Of a stretch of DNA of 64,000 nt, positions 51,967 through 59,670 are shown piece by piece. How positions within the stretch are numbered: position 1 is the first letter of the stretch; the number at the start of each line of letters is the position of its first letter. The translations under genes and the position numbers were made by a program. The notes beneath the pieces are model-generated. The model was not told the DNA's origin. It saw only the letters and a program-made list of their open reading frames with translations, and did not search any database. The DNA comes from JAOUEA01 sp963810945 (GTDB lineage: Bacteria; Actinomycetota; UBA4738; HRBIN12): positions 992,001 through 1,056,000 of the forward strand of contig CAWEPI010000004.1 in assembly GCA_963810945.1 (NCBI GenBank). The letters run 5' to 3'.

Positions 51967-52467
51967 TCAGACGGGGGCGAGGCGGATCATCGTGCCCACG
52001 TCGAAGGCCGCCAGGTACAGGAGCGGATCCACGTACGCCCCATCGAGCTTCACGCCGAGATGGAGGCTCGGGACGAGATCCCCGGGATGCCCCGAGCCGC
52101 TTCGGGCGATCGGCTCGCCCGCGGTCACGACGTCACCCTTGTGCACGAGGAGCGCCGAGATCCACGAATACGTCGACGACAAACCCCCGTCATGCACGAT
52201 GGTGATGAAGAGGTCGCCGCCCACCTTCCCGGCGAACGAAACCGTCCCCGCCGCCGGGGCTCGGATCTCCGTCCCCGTGGGCACGGCCACGTCGATGCCG
52301 CGATGGCCGGCGCCGTACACCGACAGCGGCGGATCGTACCCGCGCGTGATGGGACCCACCACGGGCCAGAGCCATCCGCCCGTCGCGGCGGCCGGATGTG
52401 ATCCGGCGGCCTCCAGACCGCTGAGCGCGAGCGCGGTGAGCAGGAACACGACGGCGACACGTCTCAT
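51967..52467 (-). CDS. M23-like (LytM) protein with altered metal site
   Basis: The 166-residue protein has a signal peptide (VAVVFLLTALALSGLEAAG) and a LytM/M23 core: HRGIDVAVPTGTEIRAPAAG (His and Asp ligands) and SGSGHPGDLVPSLHLGVKLD. The second site is normally HLHFG or HLHLG; here it reads SLHLG, so the first His of the HxH pair is Ser. If correct, hydrolase activity is likely lost, as in LytM-domain activators. Genes of this type lie next to rpsB in many actinobacteria. The frame is intact. Confidence 0.8.
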   Translation of the reverse strand: MRRVAVVFLLTALALSGLEAAGSHPAAATGGWLWPVVGPITRGYDPPLSVYGAGHRGIDVAVPTGTEIRAPAAGTVSFAGKVGGDLFITIVHDGGLSSTYSWISALLVHKGDVVTAGEPIARSGSGHPGDLVPSLHLGVKLDGAYVDPLLYLAAFDVGTMIRLAPV

Positions 52468-52530
52468 GACGGGGACGGTACGCGTGCGAGGGCTCGGGGG
52501 CCGTGACCCCGATCACACGGGAACGGCGAT

Positions 52531-53421
52531 TCAGTCGAACTCGGAGAGCTGGCCGCGGAGGCTCCCCACGGCCTTCGTATGGATCTGGCACACGCGCGAC
52601 TCCGTGACGCCGAGGATCTCGCCGATCTCCGCGAGGGTCAGACCCTCGAAGTAGTACAGCGTGACGACGATCTTCTCCCGCTCCGACAGCGAGTTCACCG
52701 CGGCCGCGAGGAGGCCGCGTGTCTCCTGGGACTCCACGCCCGACGTCGGGTCGACGCTCTTGTCGGCGAGCGTGTCGATCAGCGACACCTGCTCGCCGCG
52801 GTCGGCGCCGACGGAGACCAGCTCGTCGAGGGCGAGGACGGATACGAACGAGATCTGAGAGACGACGTCGTGCAACTCGCGCAGGGAGATGCCCAGCCGC
52901 TCCGCCAGCTCCTTCTCGGTGGGTTGACGCTTGAGCATGGCCTCGAGATCCGCGTGGGCCTTCTCGATCTCCCGCGCCTTGAAGCGGACCGAGCGCGGCA
53001 CCCAGTCCATCGCGCGCAGCTCGTCGATGATGGCGCCCTTGATCCGGGGGATCGCGTAGGTCTCGAACTTGTTGCCGCGTCCCGGCTCGAACTTCGTGAG
53101 CGCGTCGATCAGACCGAACATGCCGTAGCTCACGAGGTCCGCCTGCTCGACACTGGCCGGCAGGCCGGTGGCCACACGACTGGCCACGTACTTCACGAGC
53201 GGGGCGTAGTGCAGGATCAGCTTCTCGCGTGCCTCGACGGCACCCGTGCTCTTGAATTGATGCCAATGGGCGCCGAGCTCGTCGTCGACGTGGGGCGGCA
53301 CGGTGATCGTGCGATCGAAGTCGGGCTTGACCGCCGTCTTCGTCCCGCCCTTCGACCCCGCACGGGCGGCGGTCTTGGCGGAGGTCTTCGTGGCGGCGGG
53401 CGTCTTCTTCGCGGTCGCCAC
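52531..53421 (-). CDS. Sigma factor of the WhiG/FliA family
   Basis: It is a sigma-70 family factor with regions 2, 3 and 4: LPASVEQADLVSYGMFGLID (region 2), YAIPRIKGAIIDELRAMDWV (region 2.4), REIEKAHADLEAMLKRQPTE (region 3) and LAEIGEILGVTESRVCQIHT (region 4). The combination is typical of FliA/WhiG, which in Streptomyces governs sporulation. The GTG at 53421 gives 296 residues with a basic, low-complexity N-terminus. It lies 1 bp after xerC. No flagellar genes are in the window, so a WhiG-like role is possible but unproven. Confidence 0.88.
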   Translation of the reverse strand: MATAKKTPAATKTSAKTAARAGSKGGTKTAVKPDFDRTITVPPHVDDELGAHWHQFKSTGAVEAREKLILHYAPLVKYVASRVATGLPASVEQADLVSYGMFGLIDALTKFEPGRGNKFETYAIPRIKGAIIDELRAMDWVPRSVRFKAREIEKAHADLEAMLKRQPTEKELAERLGISLRELHDVVSQISFVSVLALDELVSVGADRGEQVSLIDTLADKSVDPTSGVESQETRGLLAAAVNSLSEREKIVVTLYYFEGLTLAEIGEILGVTESRVCQIHTKAVGSLRGQLSEFD

Positions 53422-53422
53422 G

Positions 53423-54352
53423 TCAGGCCCTCGGATGCGATCGCTCGTACGCCTCGAAGAGCCGCGAGCGGGAGACGTGGGTGTACCGCTGCGTGGTGGC
53501 CACGCTGGCGTGCCCCAGAAGCTCCTGTACCGCTCGGATGTCGGCTCCCCCTTCCAACAGGTGCGTCGCGAACGAATGCCGCAGGGTGTGCGGGGTGACC
53601 CGACGACCCGGCAGCAGCGTACCGCCATATCGTCCCACCATCGTACGGATGTCGCGGCTGCTGAAGGGATTCTTCTTGCGGTTGAAGAAGAGGTGGGAGG
53701 CGCCCTCGGGCATCATCAACGGCCTGCCGACACGCAGGTATTCCCCCAGCGCGGCCGTCGCGTAGTCGGACATCGGGACCTCGCGTTCCTTCGATCCCTT
53801 CCCGAAGACGAGCACGCGGCCCCGATCGAGGTCGACGCGCTCGACGGTGAGCGTCGCCACCTCCCCGACGCGGAGCCCGGAGCCGTAGAGCAGTTCGAGG
53901 ACCGCGCGATCGCGCAGGGCCACCGCACGCTCCGCGGGCGAGAGCCCCACCCCTTCGTCCGGTGGCGTCTCCGCCAACGCCGCGGCCTCCCTCGGCCGCA
54001 GGACGGTCGGCAGCCGGTTCACCACCTTCGGGCGCCCGAGCAGTAGGGAGGGATCATCGCGCAGGCGTCCGTCCTCGACGGCCCAGCGGTAGAAGGTGTG
54101 GATCGCCCCGACGCGTCGGGCGATCGAGGCCCGTGCGTAGCCGCGCGTGTGCTGTTGGGCGAGGAACCGCCGGAGCAGCGGGTAGGTCGCCTCGCACAGG
54201 GAGGAACGGTCGCGTTCGAGGAAGACCCCGAGCTGCGTCAGGTCGCGCCGGTACGCGGCCACGGTGTGGGTCGAGAGGTGCCGCTCCAGACGCAGGTGAT
54301 CGGCGAACGCCTCGATCAACGCGCGCTCGGAGGGGATCAACTGCTCGCTCAC
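53423..54352 (-). CDS. xerC: Tyrosine recombinase XerC
   Basis: It has the tyrosine recombinase triad: Arg in YGSGLRVGEVATLTVERV, HTLRHSFATHLLEGGAD (HxxR), and GHASVATTQRYTHVSRSRLF (His and Tyr). The N-terminal SAM-like DNA-binding domain is present. The GTG at 54352 is preferred (AAAGGA upstream; 309 residues), although upstream codons to 54385 are also open. Its location next to dprA, comM and the sigma factor matches chromosomal Xer genes, not an integrase. XerC with FtsK resolves chromosome dimers. Confidence 0.92.
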   Translation of the reverse strand: MSEQLIPSERALIEAFADHLRLERHLSTHTVAAYRRDLTQLGVFLERDRSSLCEATYPLLRRFLAQQHTRGYARASIARRVGAIHTFYRWAVEDGRLRDDPSLLLGRPKVVNRLPTVLRPREAAALAETPPDEGVGLSPAERAVALRDRAVLELLYGSGLRVGEVATLTVERVDLDRGRVLVFGKGSKEREVPMSDYATAALGEYLRVGRPLMMPEGASHLFFNRKKNPFSSRDIRTMVGRYGGTLLPGRRVTPHTLRHSFATHLLEGGADIRAVQELLGHASVATTQRYTHVSRSRLFEAYERSHPRA

Positions 54353-54473
54353 ACGATCCTTTCGGCTCACCCGGTGGTCCCGCATCGCCGGCGGGCTCGG
54401 TTCGGCGGGCGGGACCTGTGTGTATCAGCGGGCGAGCGACGGTGCAAGGACGCGGGCCCCGCGATCCTCGAGC

Positions 54474-55580
54474 TCAGCCGGCGAGCGTGCGCTCGTAGCG
54501 CCCGGCGACGGCCCGGACGAGCCCGCGGAGCTCCAGCCCCAGCAGCGCCTCGATCGCCGCGGGCACCGACATCGAGGCCGAGCGGGCCACGGCGTCGGGG
54601 AGGGACGCCCCGCCGAGGGCCGCGTACACACGCCGCTCGGCCTCGGGCAGATCCGGAGGCGGCTCCGCGGCGAGTCGCTCGGCGACCCCGAGATCGGCGA
54701 GGAGGTCGTCGGCTCCCCGGATCAGGGTGGCCCCTTCGCGCAAGAGTTCGAGCGGGGTTTCCGAGAGCGGGCTCGTGACGGGGCCCGGGACCGCGAAGAC
54801 CTCGCGGCCGAGGTCGAGCGCGTGATCCACGGAGATGCGCGACCCACTGCGGCCCGCGCCCTCGACCACCACGAGCGCCCGTGCGAGCGCGGCCACCAGC
54901 CGGTTGCGCGCGGGGAAGTGCCAGGGGTTCGCCGAGGTCCCCGGCGCGTACTCGCTCACCACCGTCCCCGCGGCCACGATCCTTCCCAACAGCTCCCGAT
55001 TGGAGGGCGGGTGGAACACGTCGATCCCCGAGCCCAGGACGGCCACCGTGGGGCCGGGCGCCGCGAGGGCTCCCTGATGCGAGGCGCCGTCGATCCCGTG
55101 GGCCGCGCCGCTCACCACCGCGACGCCGGCGCCGGCGAGGCGCCTCCCGATGTCGTGCGCGACCTCGCGTCCGAGCGCCGAGCAGCGCCGGGCCCCGACG
55201 ACGGCCACACGGAGGTCACCGGTGCGTAGGGGTCGGCCACGCACGAAGAGCCACCCGGGTGGATCGTGGAGGAGGTCGTTCAGCTCCCCCGGGAATCCCT
55301 CGTCGCCGTTGGCGAGGAACGTCGCGCCGCATGCGCGCGTGGCCCGCTGGACCTCGTCCGGGTCGATCCGGCCGGCCCACGCTCGATCGAGCTCGCTGCC
55401 GCCCCCGCCCAGACGGATCGCCTCGAGGCAGGCGACGGCGGACCCCGTCGCCCATGCGAGCGGGTACAGACGGCGGGGGGTGATCCCGCGCAGGCACGCG
55501 AGCGTGAGCAGGGCCATCCGATCTTGCTGTGACCGCACGAACCGGGGGGGCCAACCGGGCGCCACCTCAGCCGGCGGCAT
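54474..55580 (-). CDS. dprA: DNA-processing protein DprA
   Basis: DprA protects incoming ssDNA and loads RecA during natural transformation. The 368-residue protein has an N-terminal SAM-like domain and a Rossmann fold with VVGARRCSALGREVA, VSGAAHGIDGASHQGAL and GSGIDVFHPPSNRELL, then a C-terminal winged helix (residues 305-365). It overlaps comM by 14 bp, the normal competence pair. Other uptake genes (comEA, comEC) are not in view. Confidence 0.94.
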   Translation of the reverse strand: MPPAEVAPGWPPRFVRSQQDRMALLTLACLRGITPRRLYPLAWATGSAVACLEAIRLGGGGSELDRAWAGRIDPDEVQRATRACGATFLANGDEGFPGELNDLLHDPPGWLFVRGRPLRTGDLRVAVVGARRCSALGREVAHDIGRRLAGAGVAVVSGAAHGIDGASHQGALAAPGPTVAVLGSGIDVFHPPSNRELLGRIVAAGTVVSEYAPGTSANPWHFPARNRLVAALARALVVVEGAGRSGSRISVDHALDLGREVFAVPGPVTSPLSETPLELLREGATLIRGADDLLADLGVAERLAAEPPPDLPEAERRVYAALGGASLPDAVARSASMSVPAAIEALLGLELRGLVRAVAGRYERTLAG

Positions 55581-57108
55581 GTGCCGGCTCCTCTCGGTCT
55601 TCGAATCCCGTGCGATAGGAGAGCGCCTCGGCGAGATGATCGGAGCCGATGCGGTCGACGTTCGCCAGGTCGGAGATGGTCCGCGCCACCTTCAGCGCTC
55701 GGTCGAACCCGCGTCCCGTAAGGGCCATCGCGTCGACCGCTCGAGCGAGCAGGGCTTCGGCCTCCGCGCTCAGCCGGGCCTCACGCCTGATCACGGGCCC
55801 GGGCAGCTGCGCGTTGCATCGGGCTCCCACAGCGGCGCAGCGGCGATGCTGCCGCTCCCTCGCGTCGTCCACACGCGACCTGACCGCGGTGGAGGGCTCT
55901 CCGTCGTCGGAGCCCATCAGCTCGTGCTTGGTGAGTCGGGGCACGCGCATGCGCAGGTCGATGCGGTCGAGGAGCGGGCCGGAGAGCTTCTGCCGGTACT
56001 GCTGCAGCCGGTTGGGCTGGCACCGACACAGGCGCACGGGATCGCCGTCGTACCCGCAGGGGCACGGGTTGGCGGCCGCCACCAGCGTGAATCGAGCCGG
56101 GAACTCGGTCGAGCCCATCGCGCGCGTGACCACGATGCGACCGTCCTCGAGGGGTTGCCGCAGCGCCTCGACGGCATCGCGCCGGAACTCGGTGAACTCG
56201 TCCAGGAACAGGACGCCGTTGTGCGCCAGGCTCGCCTCCCCGGGGCGCAGCATCGAGGACCCCCCTCCGAGCAGGCCGGTCGTGGACACCGTGTGATGTG
56301 GAGCGCGGAACGGTCGGGAGCGCAGCAGTCCCTCCTGCGACAGGAGCCCGGCCACCGAGTGGAGCTGGCTGGTCTCGAGCGCCTCCTCTCGGGTGAGGGC
56401 GGGCAGGATGGTGGGCAGTCGTCGCGCGAGCATCGTCTTGCCCGCCCCGGGCGAGCCCACCATCAGGAGGTTGTGCCCTCCCGCCGCGGCTACCTCCAGC
56501 GCGCGCCGTGCCTGCGCTTGGCCGCGGATCTCGGAGAGGTCGACACCCGCCGCGCGCGGCAAGAGCGCGTGGGGGGCCGGCGCGTCGGACGGGCGCCAAG
56601 TGCCACGGAGGAATCCAGCCGCTTCGGCGAGCGTATCGACCCCCGCGACCTCGAGCCCCTCGACCTGCGACGCTTCGAGGTGGTTCGACGCCGGCACCAC
56701 CACCCCGGTGAACCCGGATCGCGCGGCCGCGATGGCCACAGACAGGATGCCCGGGGTCGGGAGCACCTCACCCTTGAGCGAGAGCTCGCCCGAGAAGACC
56801 CATCCATCGAGCGCGCGTTCAGGCACCTGGGCGGTCGCAGCCAATATCGCCACCGCGATGGGGAGATCGAGGCCGGGGCCCTCCTTCCGGAGGTTGCCGG
56901 GCGCGAGGTTCACGACGACGCGTCGCAACGGCCATTCGAGGCCCGCGTGCTCCACGGCCGGGCGGATCCGGTCCCGCGCGTCCTGGATCGGGGCCCCCGG
57001 CAGCCCGGTGAGCGTGAACGACGGCAGGCCCCTGCCCACGAAGGCCTCTACCGTGACGGGGTGGCCCCCCACGCCCAAGATCGTCACCCCCGCGACCCGC
57101 CCGTACAT
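55567..57108 (-). CDS. comM: ComM/YifB family Mg-chelatase-like AAA protein
   Basis: ComM is a hexameric helicase promoting branch migration during transformation. The N-terminal Lon-protease-like fold starts at MYGRVAGVTILGVGGHPVTV, followed by the AAA module with Walker A GSPGAGKTMLARRLP, Walker B GVLFLDEFTEF and the zinc-type NPCPCGY. The ATG at 57108 gives 513 residues, the usual size. It overlaps dprA and is divergent from lepB1. Confidence 0.94.
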   Translation of the reverse strand: MYGRVAGVTILGVGGHPVTVEAFVGRGLPSFTLTGLPGAPIQDARDRIRPAVEHAGLEWPLRRVVVNLAPGNLRKEGPGLDLPIAVAILAATAQVPERALDGWVFSGELSLKGEVLPTPGILSVAIAAARSGFTGVVVPASNHLEASQVEGLEVAGVDTLAEAAGFLRGTWRPSDAPAPHALLPRAAGVDLSEIRGQAQARRALEVAAAGGHNLLMVGSPGAGKTMLARRLPTILPALTREEALETSQLHSVAGLLSQEGLLRSRPFRAPHHTVSTTGLLGGGSSMLRPGEASLAHNGVLFLDEFTEFRRDAVEALRQPLEDGRIVVTRAMGSTEFPARFTLVAAANPCPCGYDGDPVRLCRCQPNRLQQYRQKLSGPLLDRIDLRMRVPRLTKHELMGSDDGEPSTAVRSRVDDARERQHRRCAAVGARCNAQLPGPVIRREARLSAEAEALLARAVDAMALTGRGFDRALKVARTISDLANVDRIGSDHLAEALSYRTGFEDREEPAHAAG

Positions 57109-57198
57109 GAGCGCGCACGCTAGGTCCTCGGCCTGCAGCCGTCCGTGATGGCGGTCACACGTCCTCGCTGCCACCGATGCATCTCGACGCGACGCCGC

Positions 57199-57204
57199 TA
57201 TGCT
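57199..57204 (+). promoter_or_regulatory. -10 element for leaderless lepB1
   Basis: TATGCT ends 9 nt before the ATG at 57214 and no ribosome site is seen between them. Confidence 0.45.
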
Positions 57205-57213
57205 CGGTCGTCG

Positions 57214-57933
57214 ATGTCTTCCCCTCCCGAGCCCGTGGATCCTTCGCCGCCCGAAGCCGGCTCGCCCCCGGCCCCACCGGAAGATGGTTCGATCCCCGCC
57301 CCACGGGAGTCCCCGGGCGCCTGGCGCGCCGCGTTCGAGCTGCCGGTCCTGTTGCTCGGTGCGGTGATCGTTGCCCTGTTGATCAAGGCGTTCCTGTTCC
57401 AGGCGTTCTTCATCCCATCCGCGTCGATGGAGCCCACGCTGATGGGCCCGGGCGACCGCATCATCGTGAACAAGGTGCCGTACTACCTGCACGATCCGCG
57501 CCCGGGCGACGTCATCGTGTTCTCCAATCCCAACGGCGTGCCGGTGAGCCGCGGCCTCATCGGCGGCTTCGTTCACTGGCTCGGGGCAGGGCTCGGCTTC
57601 ACGAGCGCGACGGAGGCGAGCTGCGGCGACACGAACCCGGACGAGAACTTCGTGAAGCGCGTCGTCGGTGTGGGAGGCGATACCGTCGAAGGCAAGCGCG
57701 GAGCGGTCTACGTGAACGGGGCGCGGCTCGCCGAGCCGTACCTGCCCACGGGCCTGCGCACCCAGCCGTTCCCGCTGCTCACGGTCCCCCCCGGCGATCT
57801 GTTCGTGATGGGCGACAACCGCGCGGATTCCTGCGACTCGCGATTCGCCTTGGGGCTGGTGCCCGTAGACCACGTCGTCGGGCGGGCCTCGGCCATCATC
57901 TGGCCCCCGTCGCGGCTGGGCGGCATCCCGTAG
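57214..57933 (+). CDS. lepB: Signal peptidase I
   Basis: It cleaves Sec and Tat signal peptides at the outer membrane face. The Ser-Lys dyad is Ser71 (IPSASMEPT) and Lys148 (NFVKRVVG), with one membrane helix (about 43-63) after a Pro-rich cytoplasmic N-terminus. Box E is FVMGDNRADSCDSRF. It has a Cys in the insert ASCGDTNPDEN and another in box E that could form a disulphide. The ATG at 57214 is chosen from the -10 position and Ser/Pro start. A second lepB lies at 62.6 kb. Confidence 0.93.
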   Translation: MSSPPEPVDPSPPEAGSPPAPPEDGSIPAPRESPGAWRAAFELPVLLLGAVIVALLIKAFLFQAFFIPSASMEPTLMGPGDRIIVNKVPYYLHDPRPGDVIVFSNPNGVPVSRGLIGGFVHWLGAGLGFTSATEASCGDTNPDENFVKRVVGVGGDTVEGKRGAVYVNGARLAEPYLPTGLRTQPFPLLTVPPGDLFVMGDNRADSCDSRFALGLVPVDHVVGRASAIIWPPSRLGGIP

Positions 57934-58042
57934 CTCTCGGTCGCGCAGGCGCACCTCCGGGTCCGGCCCCGGATATCATCCGCGCGTCGAGCGATCCGGG
58001 CGCGGAAGGGGGATCGCCACGGGACTCATCCTCGCGATCGCC

Positions 58043-59023
58043 ATGGCCTTCCTGTTCGCGCTCACGAACGGGTTCCACGACGCCGCAAACGCCATCGCCA
58101 CCCTCGTGTCGACGCGGGTGGCGCGTCCGCTGCCCGCGGTCGCCTTCGCGGCGTTCTTCAACCTGCTGGGCCCGCTCCTGATCGGTGCCGCCGTCGCCAG
58201 CACGATCGCCGGCATCGTGCAGGTCCCGTCGAACGAGGAGGTGGCCGTCACCGGCGCGGCGCTCACCGGCGCCGTGGTCTGGAACACCCTCACGTGGATC
58301 CGCGGGCTCCCGTCGAGCTCGAGCCATGCCCTCGTCGGTGGGCTCGTGGGCGCCGCGATCGTGGAGGGAGGCGCCTCCGCCGTGAACTGGGGCGGGTTCG
58401 ACGGCTGGCGCCCGGTGGGGGTCATCGGCGTCCTGACCGTCCTCGCGATCTCCCCCATCGTCGGTTTCGCCGCGGCGGCCGCAGCGACACGACTGGTCCG
58501 ACGGCTCCTCCACCGCTCGTCCGCGCGCATGGGCGGGGTGGCCCGGCAAGGGCAGTGGGTCACCTCCGGATGGCTCGCGTTCAGTCACGGCTCCAACGAC
58601 GCCCAGAAGGCGATCGGGATCGTCGCCGCGCTCCTCGTCGCGACCCACCACATCCCGACGCTCGCCGCGCCCGTATGGGTGAAGCTCGGCTGTGGCGTCA
58701 TGCTCACGCTGGGGACCGCGATGGGCGGATGGTCCATCGTCCGCACGATCGGTCGGCGGATCGTCCGCCTTCGGCCCCTCGACGGCCTGGTGAGCCAGGG
58801 CAGCTCGGCGGCCGTCATCGTGGCTTCCTCGTTGATCGGCGCGCCCGTGAGCACCACCCAGGTGGTCTCCTCGTCCGTCGTCGGGATCGGCGTGGGACGA
58901 CGGCGCGCGCGCCACGTCCACTGGCATATCGTGGGCGCCATCGGGCTGGCATGGATCACCACGATGCCGGCGGCCGCCGCGATCGCGGTGGTCTCGCTCC
59001 CCCTCTGGAGGTGGATCTCGTGA
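58043..59023 (+). CDS. Inorganic phosphate transporter, PiT family
   Basis: It imports phosphate by proton or cation symport. The PiT half-site motifs are NGFHDAANAIATLVST (N-terminal) and AFSHGSNDAQKAIGIVAAL (C-terminal). About nine helices are seen in 326 residues. The ATG at 58043 cuts off the first residues of helix 1; an ACG at 58019 with GGAAGGGGG upstream would give the natural start TGLILAIAM, so a base error or a non-standard start is possible. It overlaps the DUF47 gene by 4 bp, a common pair. Confidence 0.9.
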   Translation: MAFLFALTNGFHDAANAIATLVSTRVARPLPAVAFAAFFNLLGPLLIGAAVASTIAGIVQVPSNEEVAVTGAALTGAVVWNTLTWIRGLPSSSSHALVGGLVGAAIVEGGASAVNWGGFDGWRPVGVIGVLTVLAISPIVGFAAAAAATRLVRRLLHRSSARMGGVARQGQWVTSGWLAFSHGSNDAQKAIGIVAALLVATHHIPTLAAPVWVKLGCGVMLTLGTAMGGWSIVRTIGRRIVRLRPLDGLVSQGSSAAVIVASSLIGAPVSTTQVVSSSVVGIGVGRRRARHVHWHIVGAIGLAWITTMPAAAAIAVVSLPLWRWIS

Positions 59024-59646
59024 AGCTCCCCTGGTTCCTCCCCGAGACGCCCGACGTGCTCGGGATGCTCCGCGCGCAAGCCGACGCCACGGTCGAGGGC
59101 CTCCAGGCGCTGGTGGCCTGGGCCGCTTCCGGCGGCGACGACGCGGCCGCCGATGACGTGCGAGAAGCGGAGCACACCGCCGACGACCGCAAGCGCGAGC
59201 TGCGCAAGGCCCTCACCGAGGCCTTCACGACCCCGCTCGACGCCGAGGACCTGTACACGATGTCCGAGCGCCTCGACGCGGTCATGAACGGCGCCAAGGA
59301 TGCGGTCCGCGAGGCGGAGGTCATGGGCATCCCGCCGGACGACCACGTGAGCGCGATGGCCGACCTCCTGCTCGAGGGTGTCCGGCACCTGCGCGACGCC
59401 TTCGCCGCGCTGGCGAAAGACGGGACCGGCGCAGAGGGACCCGCCACCGAGGCCGCGGACGCCGCGGTCAAGGCGCAGCGTCATCTGGAGCGGGCGTACC
59501 GCAACGCCGCGTCGGCCCTGATCGACGTGGACGACCTCCGCGAGGTGATGGCGCGCCGGGAGCTCTACCGTCGGATCTCGCGTGTGTCCGACGGCGTCGT
59601 CGAGGTGGCCGAGCGGGTCTGGTACGCCACCGTGAAGGAGGGCTGA
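59020..59646 (+). CDS. DUF47 (PhoU-like) phosphate transport accessory protein
   Basis: It is a 208-residue all-helical protein of the DUF47/PhoU-like superfamily, with metal-binding style EAEHTADDRKRELRKALTEA, and EDLYTMSERLDAVMNGAKDA. The family partners PiT transporters and is thought to regulate phosphate uptake. The GTG at 59020 overlaps the transporter stop, so both are made from one transcript. Frame is intact. Confidence 0.88.
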   Translation: MKLPWFLPETPDVLGMLRAQADATVEGLQALVAWAASGGDDAAADDVREAEHTADDRKRELRKALTEAFTTPLDAEDLYTMSERLDAVMNGAKDAVREAEVMGIPPDDHVSAMADLLLEGVRHLRDAFAALAKDGTGAEGPATEAADAAVKAQRHLERAYRNAASALIDVDDLREVMARRELYRRISRVSDGVVEVAERVWYATVKEG

Positions 59647-59657
59647 GCGGGCGCTGC

Positions 59658-59663
59658 TAGCCT
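59658..59663 (+). promoter_or_regulatory. -10 element for leaderless PLP decarboxylase
   Basis: TAGCCT ends 7 nt before the GTG at 59671 with no ribosome site between, in the 24-bp gap after the DUF47 gene. Confidence 0.4.
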
Positions 59664-59670
59664 TCCCCGC

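Noticed and set aside
53423..54352. Tyrosine recombinase as a sign of a prophage or integrative element
   Set aside because: It lies in a conserved core cluster (dprA-comM-xerC-sigma factor) with no att-like repeats, phage genes or tRNA nearby, so it is chromosomal XerC.
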